The notes: generated by a model from the letters alone, not told the origin. A stretch of DNA of 64,000 bases from Ulva prolifera (GCA_023078555.1 CM041197.1:1143501-1207500); one strand, 5' to 3'. Shown: positions 24,119 through 35,691, counted from the first letter of the stretch. Numbers and translations: made by a program.

Positions 24119-27100
24119 ATGTTGCGTTCGCTAGCCGTACTAGTCTTGGTACAGCAGCTGTCGAGCTCAGCTGCAGCCCAGGATCTAGTGTTCTCTGCCG
24201 AGGCTGCTGTGGCAGTGGAAGACGTGGGGGAGGCAGGGGCTGCTGCAGGAGCTGAGAATGTGGCAGCTGAGGAGGTCTCTGGAGATGATGGCTCTGGTCC
24301 TGTTCCAGAGCTGGCCAGGCAAGACCTGATCCCTGTGGGCACATTCATCAGGACCTGTGACTGCTCCACACCAAAGACTGTGGTACGATCCAGCTCCCAT
24401 GATATGTACAATGATATGTACATACACCACACGTGCACATGTGGTTCCATGGAACCATTCAGGACCACAGCTGAGAATAACAGGTCACAATCAGCTAGAA
24501 AGTAGCTCAAGGCAAGGCAAGCCCTGTGGCAGTGGCTGTATGAAATTGCAGAGCATGATAGTTTCTACAGCCTGTGATCTGGGGTGCATGGTGTTGAGAA
24601 GATACGACTCATGCGTGGCTAAGTATCACAGCCTGATATGCATGCCCTCTAGATCTCACTCTGATCAGGTCTGACTGTGATCAGAAGCTAAACCAATCTG
24701 TGTGAGTACACTTCTTAATCTTCACACAGCTGCTGATCTGCCCTTAACAATCTGCCTCAGTTCACAGGTGATCATGACCCCCACAATTGTGCACAATGGT
24801 GCTGTGCCTGCTCAGCACATGCATGCGTGCATGCATGCACCCTGATCCACAGCAACCATCCAGCTTGGCCAAGGTCAGTAGCAACTGAGCAAATCGGATC
24901 ATGAGACATAGCTGCACTTGCAAGAGACGAGGCACAGCCCAACAAACAGCAACAGTCGTTTGAGCCGGCGCTGTCCATGTGCAGAAAGTCGACGACATCC
25001 GCGACATCAGCGACAAGTTCTGTGCGGACGGGAACGCCAAGAGCGCGTCCGGCCTCTCCAACATGGTCTGGGGCTTCGGCCAGTTCCTCGGTACGCCCCC
25101 ACGCTGCACACAGCATACACACCAAGCCCCCAGCGCATTGCCGCATTCCGCTGTCAACCGCGACCGCACGCTGGCCGAGGCCCATGTGGCCACGTCCACC
25201 ACACAGCGCGCCGCAGCTCATTCTCGGCACACTTCTGGGGGACCGATACACCTGTGATGGTTGTTTCTGTTTGGCACTGGATGTGGTGCGGTTTGATCGC
25301 GCGGCTGCCGGCGGAGGTAGGTCCTAGCGCTAGAGTATACCTCCCCCTCTGCCTGTGCCTTGCCCGTTGTCACTCAGAGTGCCGCGCATGCAGACCACGA
25401 CCTGGCGCTGTCCATTGAGAACGAGCGGACCGCCGCGATTGAAGTCGAGACGGAGACGGACGTCATGGCCCTGCACCGTACCGTCACCACACGCCGCCGC
25501 GGCTGCAAGAACACCCTCAACGTCCACACAGCCCATGTCGACGCCGGCCCGGTCTACGGCACCGACGAGGCCTACACCCAGGGCACCCTCCGCGAGCCCG
25601 GCACATGCTTCCTGCGCACCGCAGAGGGCGGCTTCCTGCCGCTCACGACCTCCGCCGACGGCGACGGCCGCTTCTTCTTCATCGCGGGCGACGTGCGGGT
25701 GTCGGAGCACGCGTTCCTCGCGTCACAGCACACCGTGTGGGTGCGCGAGCACAACCGCATCTGCGAGGAGGTGAACAAGGATGCCCGCCACGACAGCATG
25801 TCGGAGGATGCGAAGTTTGACCTGGTACGGAATGTGGTCATCGCGAAGTTCCAGCAGGTGGTGCTGGAGGAGTTCCTGCCGGCGCTCGGCATCACGCAGG
25901 CCGACCTCGAGGCCGCGGAGCGCAAGGTCAACACGCCCGACGTGTCGGTGGAGTTCAGCATCGCGTACCGGCTGGGGCATGACCTGATCGGCAACGACGT
26001 GGGGGGCATCGACATCGCCCGCTCCTTCAACGCTGAGGTGCGCCTGCTCCCTTTTCTGTCTACTATATACGTAGCATGAAATCTGCTGTGTGGTTCCTCA
26101 AGGCGGTGCGTCTGCGATATCAGCCTGATGCTGTCATGGCACCAGTCAGCGACACCCTGAACGCCGGCGTACTCGTATATGCCTGGTGTAGCGACAGGTT
26201 GGCAGGTAGATAGAGACAGTATATTGATCCGCCAGCGCACTGGCAGCCAGCCGCCACCCTTGCGTATGCACACCTCCCCAGTCCTTGGTTCTGTAGCCGT
26301 ATCCACGTCTCAATGTGCCGCCAGGGTGCTAAACAACCCAAAAAAACAGTAGAACAATTCTTCTTCTTTTGCATGCTCGCAGCCTGCACAGCAGCAGTAC
26401 GAGTGTAGTCTGCTGCCGCTCTGGCTGCTCTTTAGCTGCTCCCCGAGTTGTGAAAAAGCTTCAGCAGATACAGGTTGCAATACATGACCTGTGACGGCGT
26501 ATGCATGACCTGTGACGGCATACATCCTTGCAGTCGTTCTTCCTCGAGACTTCCGGCTCCGACGCCAAGCCATCCGTCACCTACAAGGCCTCCGCAGAGA
26601 AGGACATCACCAACATCATGACGAAGCTCTCCACGACCACGGCCAATGAGATCGATGGCAAGCTGTCCGACGCGTTGCGCAACTTCCTCTTCGGCCATGA
26701 CGAAGCAGAGGACCTCGCGGGCCGCAACATCTTCCGCGGCCGCGAGCTCGGCCTGCCGACATACGCTGGCCTTGCGGACTGCTTCGGCCTCAAGCATGAT
26801 TCCACGGTGCGCCCCTCCGCCACTGTTGTCCCTTGACATGCTTGCACGGCCGCCCATGCATTGGTGGCTGAGCATGCATCGCGTCGGTATTGTTGTTGCA
26901 TGTGAGAACAACACACCATGAAAACCCTGTGCATCGATGTACGCCATATGCAATGTTGCATTCTATGCAAGTCAGGGGGGACAGCCGCCTGAATGAGTCA
27001 CACAGCTGCTGGCGCCGCTCAACTGTTCGCGCAGCGACATGCGTCTCTGTGATCAAGGCTTTGCCGCGGTTGTGCGTCATGCATGCCACAGTCCCACAGC

Positions 27101-27387
27101 ACGTGCACACGCGACGTACCGGCGTGCAGGTCGAGGAGGAGACACCTGATGCATGGGTCGGCCTGCTGCGCGAGCCCAAGGCCAAGGGCGAGCCCCTCCC
27201 GCCCACGCTCCGCGCCATCATCCTCGAGCAGTTCCACCGCAGCTTCTTCGGCCCGGGGGGCTTCTACTGGAAGAATGTGATGCGGAAGATCGGGAAGTTC
27301 GCGGACGAGGTGGCGGACAGCACGTACGCGCAGATCATCGCCGCCAACACCGGCGCCTCCGTCTCCGGCAACGTCTTCAAGACGTGA
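24119..27387 (+). CDS. Animal-type haem peroxidase, copy C
   Basis: Exons 24119-24382, 24985-25090, 25394-26037, 26534-26806 and 27130-27387 encode 514 residues with no interruption. The N-terminus is a signal peptide (MLRSLAVLVLVQQ.., cleavage probably after SSAAA), followed by an acidic Ala/Glu/Val-rich linker of about 50 residues and GTFIRTCDC. The catalytic core carries GQFL-DHDLALSIE (Gln, haem-linking Asp, distal His), VDAGPVYGTD (calcium loop; the Ser ligand of myeloperoxidase is Gly here), GDVRVSEH (catalytic Arg and haem-linking Glu; His where myeloperoxidase alone has Met), REHNR, RLGHDLIGN (proximal His) and GRNIFRGRELGLP. The end is NVFKT-stop. Introns are 600, 303, 496 and 323 nt. 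This is the best reference model for the cluster. Residue roles are established for mammalian homologues and transferred by alignment from memory. Confidence 0.92.
26483..26525 (+). repeat. 21-bp tandem pair before exon 4 of peroxidase C
   Basis: ATGACCTGTGACGGCGTATGC is followed by a near-copy, directly upstream of the CCTTGCAG acceptor of exon 4. Confidence 0.75.
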
Positions 27388-28604
27388 GTCTACGGAAAGC
27401 CCAGGCCTTCACTGGTCAAGCACCGGCTACAAATCGGGTACTGAACGAACGTCATTCTCAGCAGGCTGAGGTATCGAGAGTCCGGCGTGGTGCGGACGGC
27501 GGCGGTCCACGCGCAGACGCACTGCGCAGCGACCGCATTTTTGCCGCGGTTTTGGGCCGGCAGTACATTGCATCCGTACCCATGGGCGCCCACGGGAGCT
27601 CCATGGGCGCCCACGGGAGCAGTTTCATGCTGTCCTTCCTGTGATCGAGCGCTATGATGAGCTGAAGCAGGAAGGCGGATGGTGATTGCATATATATGTA
27701 GTGTACATTAGAGCACAGGCCCTGCATGCCCGCAGCGCTCGTCCGCCGCTGGAAATTTTCCTTGGGGTGTGTAGGCATAGGCAGGTTGGCGCCACATTTC
27801 ATGGCGCTGTGAATGCTAATTTTCTGTGGTTTGGCAGTGGTTTTCTATGCGGCCCATGCCGAGGCAGGTCACGCCGTTTGGAGGCGTAAATTCCATGTGG
27901 CCCATCCGTCACAGGCCATGCCGTTTTGAGGTGACAAGTGCTCCACACTCAGTGCTCCCGCAGGAGTAGTTTTCGCGGTTGTGTTGGGGTGGGTACTACT
28001 ATTAGCTTCAGCTCATAGAACTAAAAGCGCACAAGCTGTGCACGGTGTGCGGCACAGAACGTTGGGGGCCCGGCTCCGGCAAAGGCGATAGGAATCGCAC
28101 ACGGTGTAGGAGGAGGCATTTTCAGCCGTCTTCACGCGCAGCAGGTGCCGGTGTCTCCGAAAGCCTCTGATCGGCGAGCTGGTGCAAAGAACTCGGGCAT
28201 CGCCGCCGTGTAAAGAGGCTCGAATTGCAGACGCTTATGTTCACACGGCCATGTGCGAATCCAGGAATGTACTCTGCAAGTGCTGTGTTCCGTGCGAACG
28301 CAGGTGTATCCCCTCTCTCTCTTCCGTGTCCTCCACTGCACCGGCCGTGTGTGGGTGGTGCTTGAGTTGTAGTCTTTGTAAGCAGAGGTCCCACAGTGCA
28401 CTGATGCAGCATCTCTGTGCGTGTGCAGAAGAAAAGCAAAGCATGCTGAGCGGCAGTAGCATGCTCGTTGCATGGCTACAGGCACTGTGTAATGAGATGG
28501 CGTACACAACAGCACGTTCGCTCACTGGGTTGTGGGTTATACCGGCTCGTCCACCGGCAGGGCCGAAGGGGCTTGATTAAAATGCGTGACCACACACGTG
28601 CACA
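27388..28604. other. Spacer between peroxidase C and block U1
   Basis: No supported gene. It contains the 21-bp tandem pair. The frames at 28122-28580 on both strands have no family signal. Confidence 0.5.
27580..27621 (+). repeat. 21-bp tandem pair
   Basis: Two copies of CCATGGGCGCCCACGGGAGC plus one base, about 200 bp after the stop of peroxidase C. Confidence 0.85.
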
Positions 28605-28697
28605 GCTAGCGCTGCTGTCGTTCTTGTACCGCTAACGCTGCTGTCGTTCTTGTACCGCCAGCGCTGCTGTCGTTCTTGTACTGCCGGTGCTGTTGTC
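28605..28697 (+). repeat. 26-bp minisatellite, 3.6 units, next to U1
   Basis: The unit GCTAGCGCTGCTGTCGTTCT-TGTACC is repeated at 28605, 28631, 28657 and partly at 28683, with one or two changes per unit. It ends 34 bp before the left edge of duplicated block U1. Confidence 0.88.
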
Positions 28698-29698
28698 TAG
28701 AGTTGCCGCGATATCAAGTGAGCTGCGTCCGCCACCCTCCAGAGACCCCTCCAGGGACCCCTCCGAGACTTATCAGGACACCCTTGCGATGGCTACGTTC
28801 ACCCCCGTACCCATGTTTGCCTGCTGCTACTGCCAGAGGGCGGAGCAGAGGACCACGCAGACACACTGCATGGCAGGTCAGACCTCAGTCATCCGCATGA
28901 TGTGTCCTGCGGCCGCCTCATCTGCGCCGTATCTACGTCACTATGGTGGTTGCAGGCCGCATGCAGTGCGGTACAGCGGTGCAGTTTTCATTGCAGGAGG
29001 CGCTCCATATGCATGATTAATAAATATTGATCCCCGTGACATGCATGTGCTTTCGTGCAAGATCCTTCACATCCACGTATCACCTGGAGTTTGCATGTCA
29101 TGCACATGTGGCACTGCAGTGGCACCCATCGCCATGTACCAGCCGTACTGAGCCATTCATCCCGAGCATGCACAGTCAGATTTGCAGTTACAAGAGTGAA
29201 GTGAATGTGGCGCTGCAGGCCGCTGTGCATCCGCCGTCCCGCCACCCTTCACAGTATCACACAAGCTACACTACGACTACTTGGTGTGGGAACTGCCCGG
29301 CCCAATCACAACAAACACCGAGTCATGAGACCCCAGCTCATCGTGAAATTGTGGCGCAGTTCTTTGTGTCGAACAATGCTGGCAGCCTGGGTCTTGAGCG
29401 CCACATCAATGATTCTTTCCTCCCAGGCCTTCTGCCATCGCCACACCACAGACACACGACTTGATACAAAGGAAGGGATATGCAATATTCACCACCTGCC
29501 ATTGCCGTGGGACCATAGAGACCATTCATTGAAAAGCACGCGCTGTTCGCGCGAGGTCCGGAGTGCCTGCAATTCGTGTGCACTTCGAAGTGCACCCCGA
29601 CAGCAGATGCCACCGGATCAGCGCGGAGCACGGCCCGGCCTGTCGGCGCATAGCACGCACAGCAGCCGACGCTGTCTTGCGCGCCTGGCACCCGCGTG

Positions 29699-30743
29699 TC
29701 AGCGCCCTTGGCCACTCAACTGCCGAAGATCGCTGCCCCGCAGCACCCACACCACCCCGCCCTCCACCGGATCATCATCTTCGCAGAGGACCGTCTCCTC
29801 TGCTACATTGATTAACAGCATCATTGAACGTGCTAGCGCTGCATTCGCACGCTGCCGAGCCCACTGCAGCATAGAAGCCACACACTGTGCGTGCAGCTTC
29901 AGCTGTGGGCCCCATACTTCCTACGCATGAGTCAGGGGCACACTGTGTCGTTCCCCCGCTAGCTCAAGGTCCACTTCGCCGTTGCCAGCCACACACAACT
30001 TGCGAGAGGACTCGCCGTGAGACTCATCGTACACGGCTTCGAGTCGCCGCTCCACGCGCAAGCAAGCGTGTGTGCACACCTGGCGCCAAGCACATGCGCC
30101 GAATCGGCTCACCGCCTGTCAGCTCCGTGGCGCAGAGGCGGGGCTTCTCGCTGGCTACCCCGCGGCTCACTGACCAGGTGCGCACTCGCATACGGTGCGT
30201 ACTGAACAAGGCATGTACATGGTGCGACAGTGGCTCCATGTACATGCCTTGTTCAGTGAACCACGCTGTGCGGCCATGGAAGCAGTCCGCTGCTACAGGC
30301 CGCGCTTTGTAGCTTGCACCACTTCGTAGGTGTAAGCGTCGTCATCGTCACCAGCAGCATCAGCGGCGTAATCGTCGCCAGCAGCATCTGCCTCCGAGCC
30401 GTCAGAGTCACCATGGCCATACGCCCCGCGCCGTTGCCGCAGCATCGCCGCGGCATCCTTCATCGCAGAAAAGTAAAACCGGGCAGTGGAGAGGGTGGTG
30501 TTCTCGGCGGGGCTTGCCTCGGCGGCCGCCGCGGCTGTGGCTGCGGCGGTGGCCGCGGCGGCGGTGGCGGTGAACGACCGTGCTTTGGACGCCCGCTTTG
30601 CTTTGAGGCGACAGCGCCGACGCGTTCTTGTCTTTCTGTCGATGCACTCGCCTTCGGTCTTCGACTTGCCAGTCGAGCCGCACTTGTTGCAGAACGGAAG
30701 TTTCCTATATGCATGCATACATTCAGTGCATGCAGCTCGCGAT

Positions 30744-30785
<42 letters not shown>

Positions 30786-31329
30786 ACCGTCTCGCCCACC
30801 TCCTAAGGGGCTCAGGCAGAGGAATCAGGACAAAGCGACTAGACCTCGGCCGGCCGTGGGGGCCATGCTTCCAAAAACGGCGGACTCATGTACCGCATAT
30901 GGTTCTCAATGATGATCACCGAAAGAGTTCAGTGGACTGTACAAAAGTGGTTTCGCTTGTTCAATTTTCAAGCTCACGCTGCGGGCGTATAGGATCATGG
31001 AATGCGCACGGTGTTTTGGCCTTCTTTTTTCTTGTCTTTTTCTTCTTCTTCTTCTTCTTTGCTAGCAGCTCCCCATCTGCCGCCGACCTCTCGAGGTGCG
31101 ATGCACCGAGGCTGGCGCCCTCGGCAGACACGAGGCCCCCGCGGAAGCCGTCCACGGCATCAAGTCCAGAGGGCGGGGCGTAGCCGGTGCTAGTGAGTAC
31201 CGCACCGCCTCTGAGCTGCCGCAGCATGGCGTCAGGCATACGCGCCGCTGTGGCGTAGGGGGTGTGGGAGCACGCCAGCAGTGCGCCGGCCCACAGCATG
31301 GATACGATGCCGCTGAGCTTTGCCAGCAT
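29699..31329 (-). CDS. Predicted secreted protein with Cys motif, U1 copy
   Basis: Unrecognised gene, exon model tentative. The first exon starts at ATG 31329 with a good signal peptide (MLAKLSGIVSMLWAGALLAC.., cleavage near YATA). It continues through a segment containing PPSGLDAVDGFRGG into a run of eight or more Lys codons (AAG microsatellite). A second exon, acceptor just before 30704, encodes LPFCNKCGSTGK, a second Cys pair further on (GEC..RRRC), a basic patch, an Ala-rich expansion, the conserved RFYFSAMKDAAAMLRQRRG and an acidic Asp/Ala tail, with a stop near 30293. Two more open segments, LEAVYDESHGESSRKL near 30015 and LINVAEETVLCEDDDPVEGG near 29800, are conserved in U2 and may be 3' exons. 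The poly-G tract at 30745-30782 lies in the intron before exon 2. Conservation in two copies is the main evidence. Confidence 0.5.
30201..30257. repeat. Perfect 22-bp inverted repeat with 13-nt loop
   Basis: Left arm 30201-30222 (ACTGAACAAGGCATGTACATGG), right arm 30236-30257. It lies within the roughly 250-bp segment that U1 has and U2 lacks. Confidence 0.9.
30745..30782 (+). repeat. Poly-G tract, 38 bases (7 in U2)
   Basis: The orthologous position in U2 (about 40960) has only 7 G. The tract is 41 bp upstream, in minus sense, of the inferred exon 2 acceptor of the secreted-protein gene. Confidence 0.95.
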
Positions 31330-31498
31330 TCGTGCGCGGGGGTGGGAGTGCTTGTGTGGAGGGGGGTTGTGCGGGGGGTTCCGCGCGTCCTGCATGCATG
31401 GGCGTCTGTGCGGGCAGGCGGGGTGGCAGAAAAATCTCGAGCTCGTGTGGTAAATACATTTCTTTAGCCAATGGCCTACGTACAGGTAGGCCGGGGGC

Positions 31499-31523
31499 GG
31501 GGGGGGGGGGGGGGGGGGGGGGG
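31499..31523 (+). repeat. Poly-G tract, 25 bases (8 in U2)
   Basis: The matching position in U2, near 41788, has 8 G. A second tract that expanded in U1 only. Confidence 0.95.
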
Positions 31524-32438
31524 CAAACCTGCAGCTGGAGGGGTGTCAGGCGGCTCGAGTCCTTGGGAGGCGTTGCGTGGCTGTGAAGCTGAAGCTGAGT
31601 TCAGGCGGCTGGCTTGGAGCGGCTGGACTGGGACTTGTGTGTCGGCCGGTGTACGTTAAGAGCTGGAGCTCTGCTGAAAGGAGTGCCTCTTGAGCAGTCT
31701 GCACATCATCGCAGGGGTGAAGGGGCTGCTGGACAGAGGGTTGGGTGGGCTAGCCAACAGGCACTATCTCAGAGATACAGGACTGTCCCGATTGCATGGG
31801 AGTTCACACACAGCACGAGTAGCTGACGGCTATACCTCTGATCAGAGGAGAAAAGATGCGACGCAGACCCGGAGACGCTGCTGCAGAGGAGAAAAGTTGA
31901 TGATGTGAAGGTTAGACGGGTGCGATGGCGTGGACGGTGTGCGAATCAAGGTCAGGCTGCGGCAACCCAGTACGTATACGCTTGTACTTGTGCGGTGTTG
32001 TTGACGAGTTGCCCCAGATATGGGGATGTGCACCTCCGGCAGGTATATATACATGCATTTACGGTCGGGTGTTGTTGAGTGGGGATCGTGGCGCAGTATG
32101 TACAGGAAAGCTTTGGTGTGGGGCTCACGGGCTGAACCCAGGAACTCGGCATCTGGGTCTGCGAGTTCACGCTGACGCATTGGCGATTGTGCGCCGATCT
32201 GCGAGCGCGCATGCAGCCCCGCGGCGCATGCGAAGGCCGGCCCGCTGCAGAGAGAGCACGCTGCTGCGCTCCATCACTGCGCAGGAATGCGGCAGGCACC
32301 AAGCGAGCAGCTGTCTTCTTTACAGGGCACCGACATTGCGAGCTGAGGCATCCGCTGCCGCAGAGCCTTACAACAAGCCAAGGTCAAAGTTTCCGTGTCG
32401 ACAGGGATTCATTCTGTTTTCAGATTGTGATTGTGTGT

Positions 32439-32451
32439 TACAAGGACAAAG
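32439..32451 (-). mobile_element. 13-bp stub of the retrotransposon 3' end (U1)
   Basis: TACAAGGACAAAG, the reverse complement of the retroelement's extreme 3' end, is flanked by GATTGTGATTGTGTGT (32423-32438) and GATTGTGGCTGTGTGT (32452-32467). These two match at 14 of 16 positions, as expected for a target-site duplication. This looks like an extremely 5'-truncated insertion. The same stub sits in U2, so it predates the duplication. Confidence 0.5.
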
Positions 32452-32826
32452 GATTGTGGCTGTGTGTGCCTGTGACCTTGGTCCCGACAAATGCAGCAGC
32501 GGCAACGCAAGGCGGGACGACAGGCCAGGTTGACGCACCTGCCAACTGTTTGGATCGCCTGAGGTCACAGAGTGGTGTGTGTGGTCAACGTAAGATCTAG
32601 CAGGGCTTGCGACGCTGTTTGCGGTCGTGGTACCGGTCTCGTTTTTTACCACAGCGATCGCTGCACAGATGCCAGGCGCGGGAGAAGCTGCTTCTGCAGC
32701 GTCCACGAAAACCAAGTTCCAAAAGTTCCAAAAGGTTGTATGCGACGACCTGCTGTGGCGCAGCGTAGATGAAAATATCGCTGCAGAGTCGGACGGAGAT
32801 CGAGGAGCGAATCAAGGCTGGATTAA

Positions 32827-32967
32827 CAAACACTCATATCCGTCTTCTTCGCGATCGACGACCAGGTGTCTGTGGACCCCACCGACAAATCGTATACTCA
32901 CTGCGCTGCGATTTTAGCTGAGGCCGTCATCAGGCGGACTTCGCATGTGGTGGGCACTGACACCTGA
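32827..32967 (+). pseudogene. Conserved terminal coding segment, U1 copy
   Basis: An open segment reads VFFAIDDQVSVDPTDKSY and ends RRTSHVVGTDT-stop. U2 encodes nearly the same peptide. In U1 the upstream stretch (LLWRSVDENIAAESDGD..) is in a different frame because of a 2-nt difference near 32830. Probably the remains of a plus-strand gene carried in the duplicated block. Family not recognised. Confidence 0.4.
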
Positions 32968-34756
32968 GCTTCATCAGTGCCTGGCGAGGATGGCAACCAC
33001 TTGAAGGAAACTCGCCTGCGGCTGCGCCAGTGCGCTCTGCATGCCGTCAGGTGACATATGCACGCAACGGCCGCGATGGGCGAGCAAAGAGTTCACGCGG
33101 ACTGGAGGTTTCAGAAAATATTCCGAAGAGGACGCTCAGCAAGACACAGAGCTGACATCGCGCGATCGTGATGGTCAACGGTGTGATCATGGTGCGCCAC
33201 GATTCGTGTGCCGACGATGCTGAGCTCCGCGCGGAAGCGCAGTGAACAAAGATGCGGCCGGTGGGGCTTCAGCAGTAGCACAGCTTGATGAAATGTGCTC
33301 TTGACCCGGGCCAGAATATTTCACAGCAAGCCATCTGCAGTCCTGTCGATCCTCGTCGCACATCGCTCCTACCGAGCTCGTGCGGCTACAATGCCAGAAC
33401 GCTGCTTCGTCGCCTCATCCACAACTGGTGTGGATTATCCTTACATCTGGAGTCAAGCACCTCTGCTGATGCAGGTTTGAGGGCTTTTTCACATGCACAA
33501 GCATGGCCTGGCCAATCGCTCGGTCTAGATGCAATCTCGTCTCGGGGCCGAGGCGCGCCACGCATGCGACTCTGCGGTCAGAGATGCTTCTTCATCTGAC
33601 GCAAATGCTGTAGCCATGTTCGCTCAGGGTCGTGCGGTTGGCAGGTCTTCCACAGGTGTGTGTGCGCGCGGAGGGGCATTTCGCTCCCACTTGGCAGCCA
33701 AGGCTGCAAATTGCAACGGATTCGAACGTCTTTCGCCTGACTCCTGATCACCCTGTCTTGCTTTCAGCGATTCCAGTGGCATATTCTTGAAATGGTTGCA
33801 GTAGACGGCAGTCCACGGGGCATCACGAATTGGATGTGCAGTGGTAAGCTGATGCAAAATTCGACGCCATCGATTGCACCGATGCAATCATGTTACAATC
33901 TATCATTCATCTGATCAGAAGGCGTATGTTGCCCGCGACACCAGACCACATGCCTGAGCCCAGCAACCTGGTTCGGCAGGTACATCTGCTCCCACGGGAG
34001 CAGATGCATGGTCACACAGGCACCGGCTGCCCGCTCGGAATTGCTCGTGGCATCGAAAGATATGCGCCAGTGGACCGCGGGCAGCCCGGCCGACGGCCAT
34101 CCCTCCTCTGCTGACGTCCCGTCGCCCACAATCCCCTTGGATGTCGAAATTCATGGCGACAACATGGCGGCGGCGACTGCCCTGCCTGCTCTCCGCCCCC
34201 ATCAGGCAACAACACTGCATGGGGTGGGAGGCACGCGAGGGGCGCCTGATCATGAGCCTGCCCCTGAGGCAGCCGGCTCCCATGCATTGAGGCATGCACT
34301 ACAAGAAGCACGACTGCCCCGTGCGAGCCTTTGGGGCAGAATTCTACTGGGCGCTTGGTGCTGATCTCGGAAGTATGGTACAGATCTGTCCAGATGTATG
34401 GGCACTTTTGCTAGCACCCTTGGGCTGCTGCTGGCCAGGGGCAGATGCGATGCACTGCGCGCTCCAACCCAATACGGGATAGACTTCAGTAAAACGAACG
34501 ACATTCAACTAATTGGTATACTGCATTTCTTGTAGCGGGACAAAGTGCGTGAAACACCGCTGGCTCGGCGCATCGGGCGGTACGTGACGAACAGCACCAA
34601 GCATGTTTGGGCGAACAGCCCTTGTGGTAGTAGGACGATTGCGGCCTGGTTTCGATAAGAGGTACAGATACAGATGATGTCTAAGAGTAAGCACACAACG
34701 AAGCTTTGTACGCAGCGTTGTCTCGAATATTCTGAACATGCCGAGAGCTGCATCGA

Positions 34757-35644
34757 TTGCTTGCGGCTGGTACATGCAAGGATGCCATGCATCAGGCAGC
34801 TGCGCTATCTGGGTCCATGCACGCAGAGACAGCCCCGATAGCGGCCCCTGCAACTGGCGGCCCCCATGACGGGAGTCACTCAGCCCAGAGGGCGGCGCAG
34901 GCACGCCCGCCAGACCCCGGAGACATCGCCCCGGACGTCGTCCGCGCCGAGATCCGCGGCGACGCGGCTCGAGATTCGCACATGCGGGGCATCGGAGAGC
35001 ACAGTCGTGTCGGTCGCGACCCTCAGCCGCCTGCGGCCCCCGCACACCCACCAGCACCGTCGCTGCAGTCCATGGGCCCGGCTGCTCGCGTCCCCCAGAC
35101 GGTCGCCTTTGATGGCAGCGAGGCATGGGCAGCGGCCGTGGCAGATGCGGGTGCAGCGATCATCGATGCGGCCGAACGAGACCACCCTCCCAGCATCGTC
35201 GAAGCCGTGGGCCACCTCGTCGATCTGCCGGTCGCTGTCCTGGCAGATGACAGTGCTAGCGATGGCCGCAGTCGCAGGATCATCGCGCGTCTGCGCGAGC
35301 TGACAACGCGCATCGCGCCGGGCAATGACGCTGGGGGAGGCGGCGGGCCTGGACCCGGGACACACCCCCACGCAAGCTGTTGAGGACGCTGCCATGGCGC
35401 CGCGGATAGACCGCAGCTGCCGCCTCGGCAACGTGGGCAAGGGCGCACGCAGCCTTGACGCCCTCAAGATGATGGAGATCGGTGACGCTACCGTCCTTGA
35501 GCTCGCGGGGCTTCACCCACGCGCCCCGCCGCTGGCAGGCCGCCCCCAGCAGCCCGCGGTCGAGGGGACTGCAGCAGCCCAGATCGGCGCCGAACAGTTC
35601 GAGGCCACCCTGCACTCCCTGACGAGAGGAACCTGGGGCCCCCC

Positions 35645-35691
<47 letters not shown>

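Larger units (their letters stand above)
28731..34017 (+). repeat. Duplicated block U1 (about 5.3 kb direct repeat)
   Basis: The sequence from about 28731 (CCACCCTCCAGAGACCCC..) to 34017 (..GCATGGTCAC) is found again in order at 39110-44095. Long stretches are nearly identical (for example 30400-30700 with 40540-40840, and 31070-31420 with 41360-41710), and the indels are scattered. U1 has extra material at about 30048-30300 and 31590-31680, and longer poly-G and AAG tracts than U2. Strand is nominal; both units have the same orientation. Confidence 0.9.

Noticed and set aside
28122-28580. Overlapping frames of 105-132 codons on both strands
   Set aside because: No motif, no splice context and no copy elsewhere in the window.
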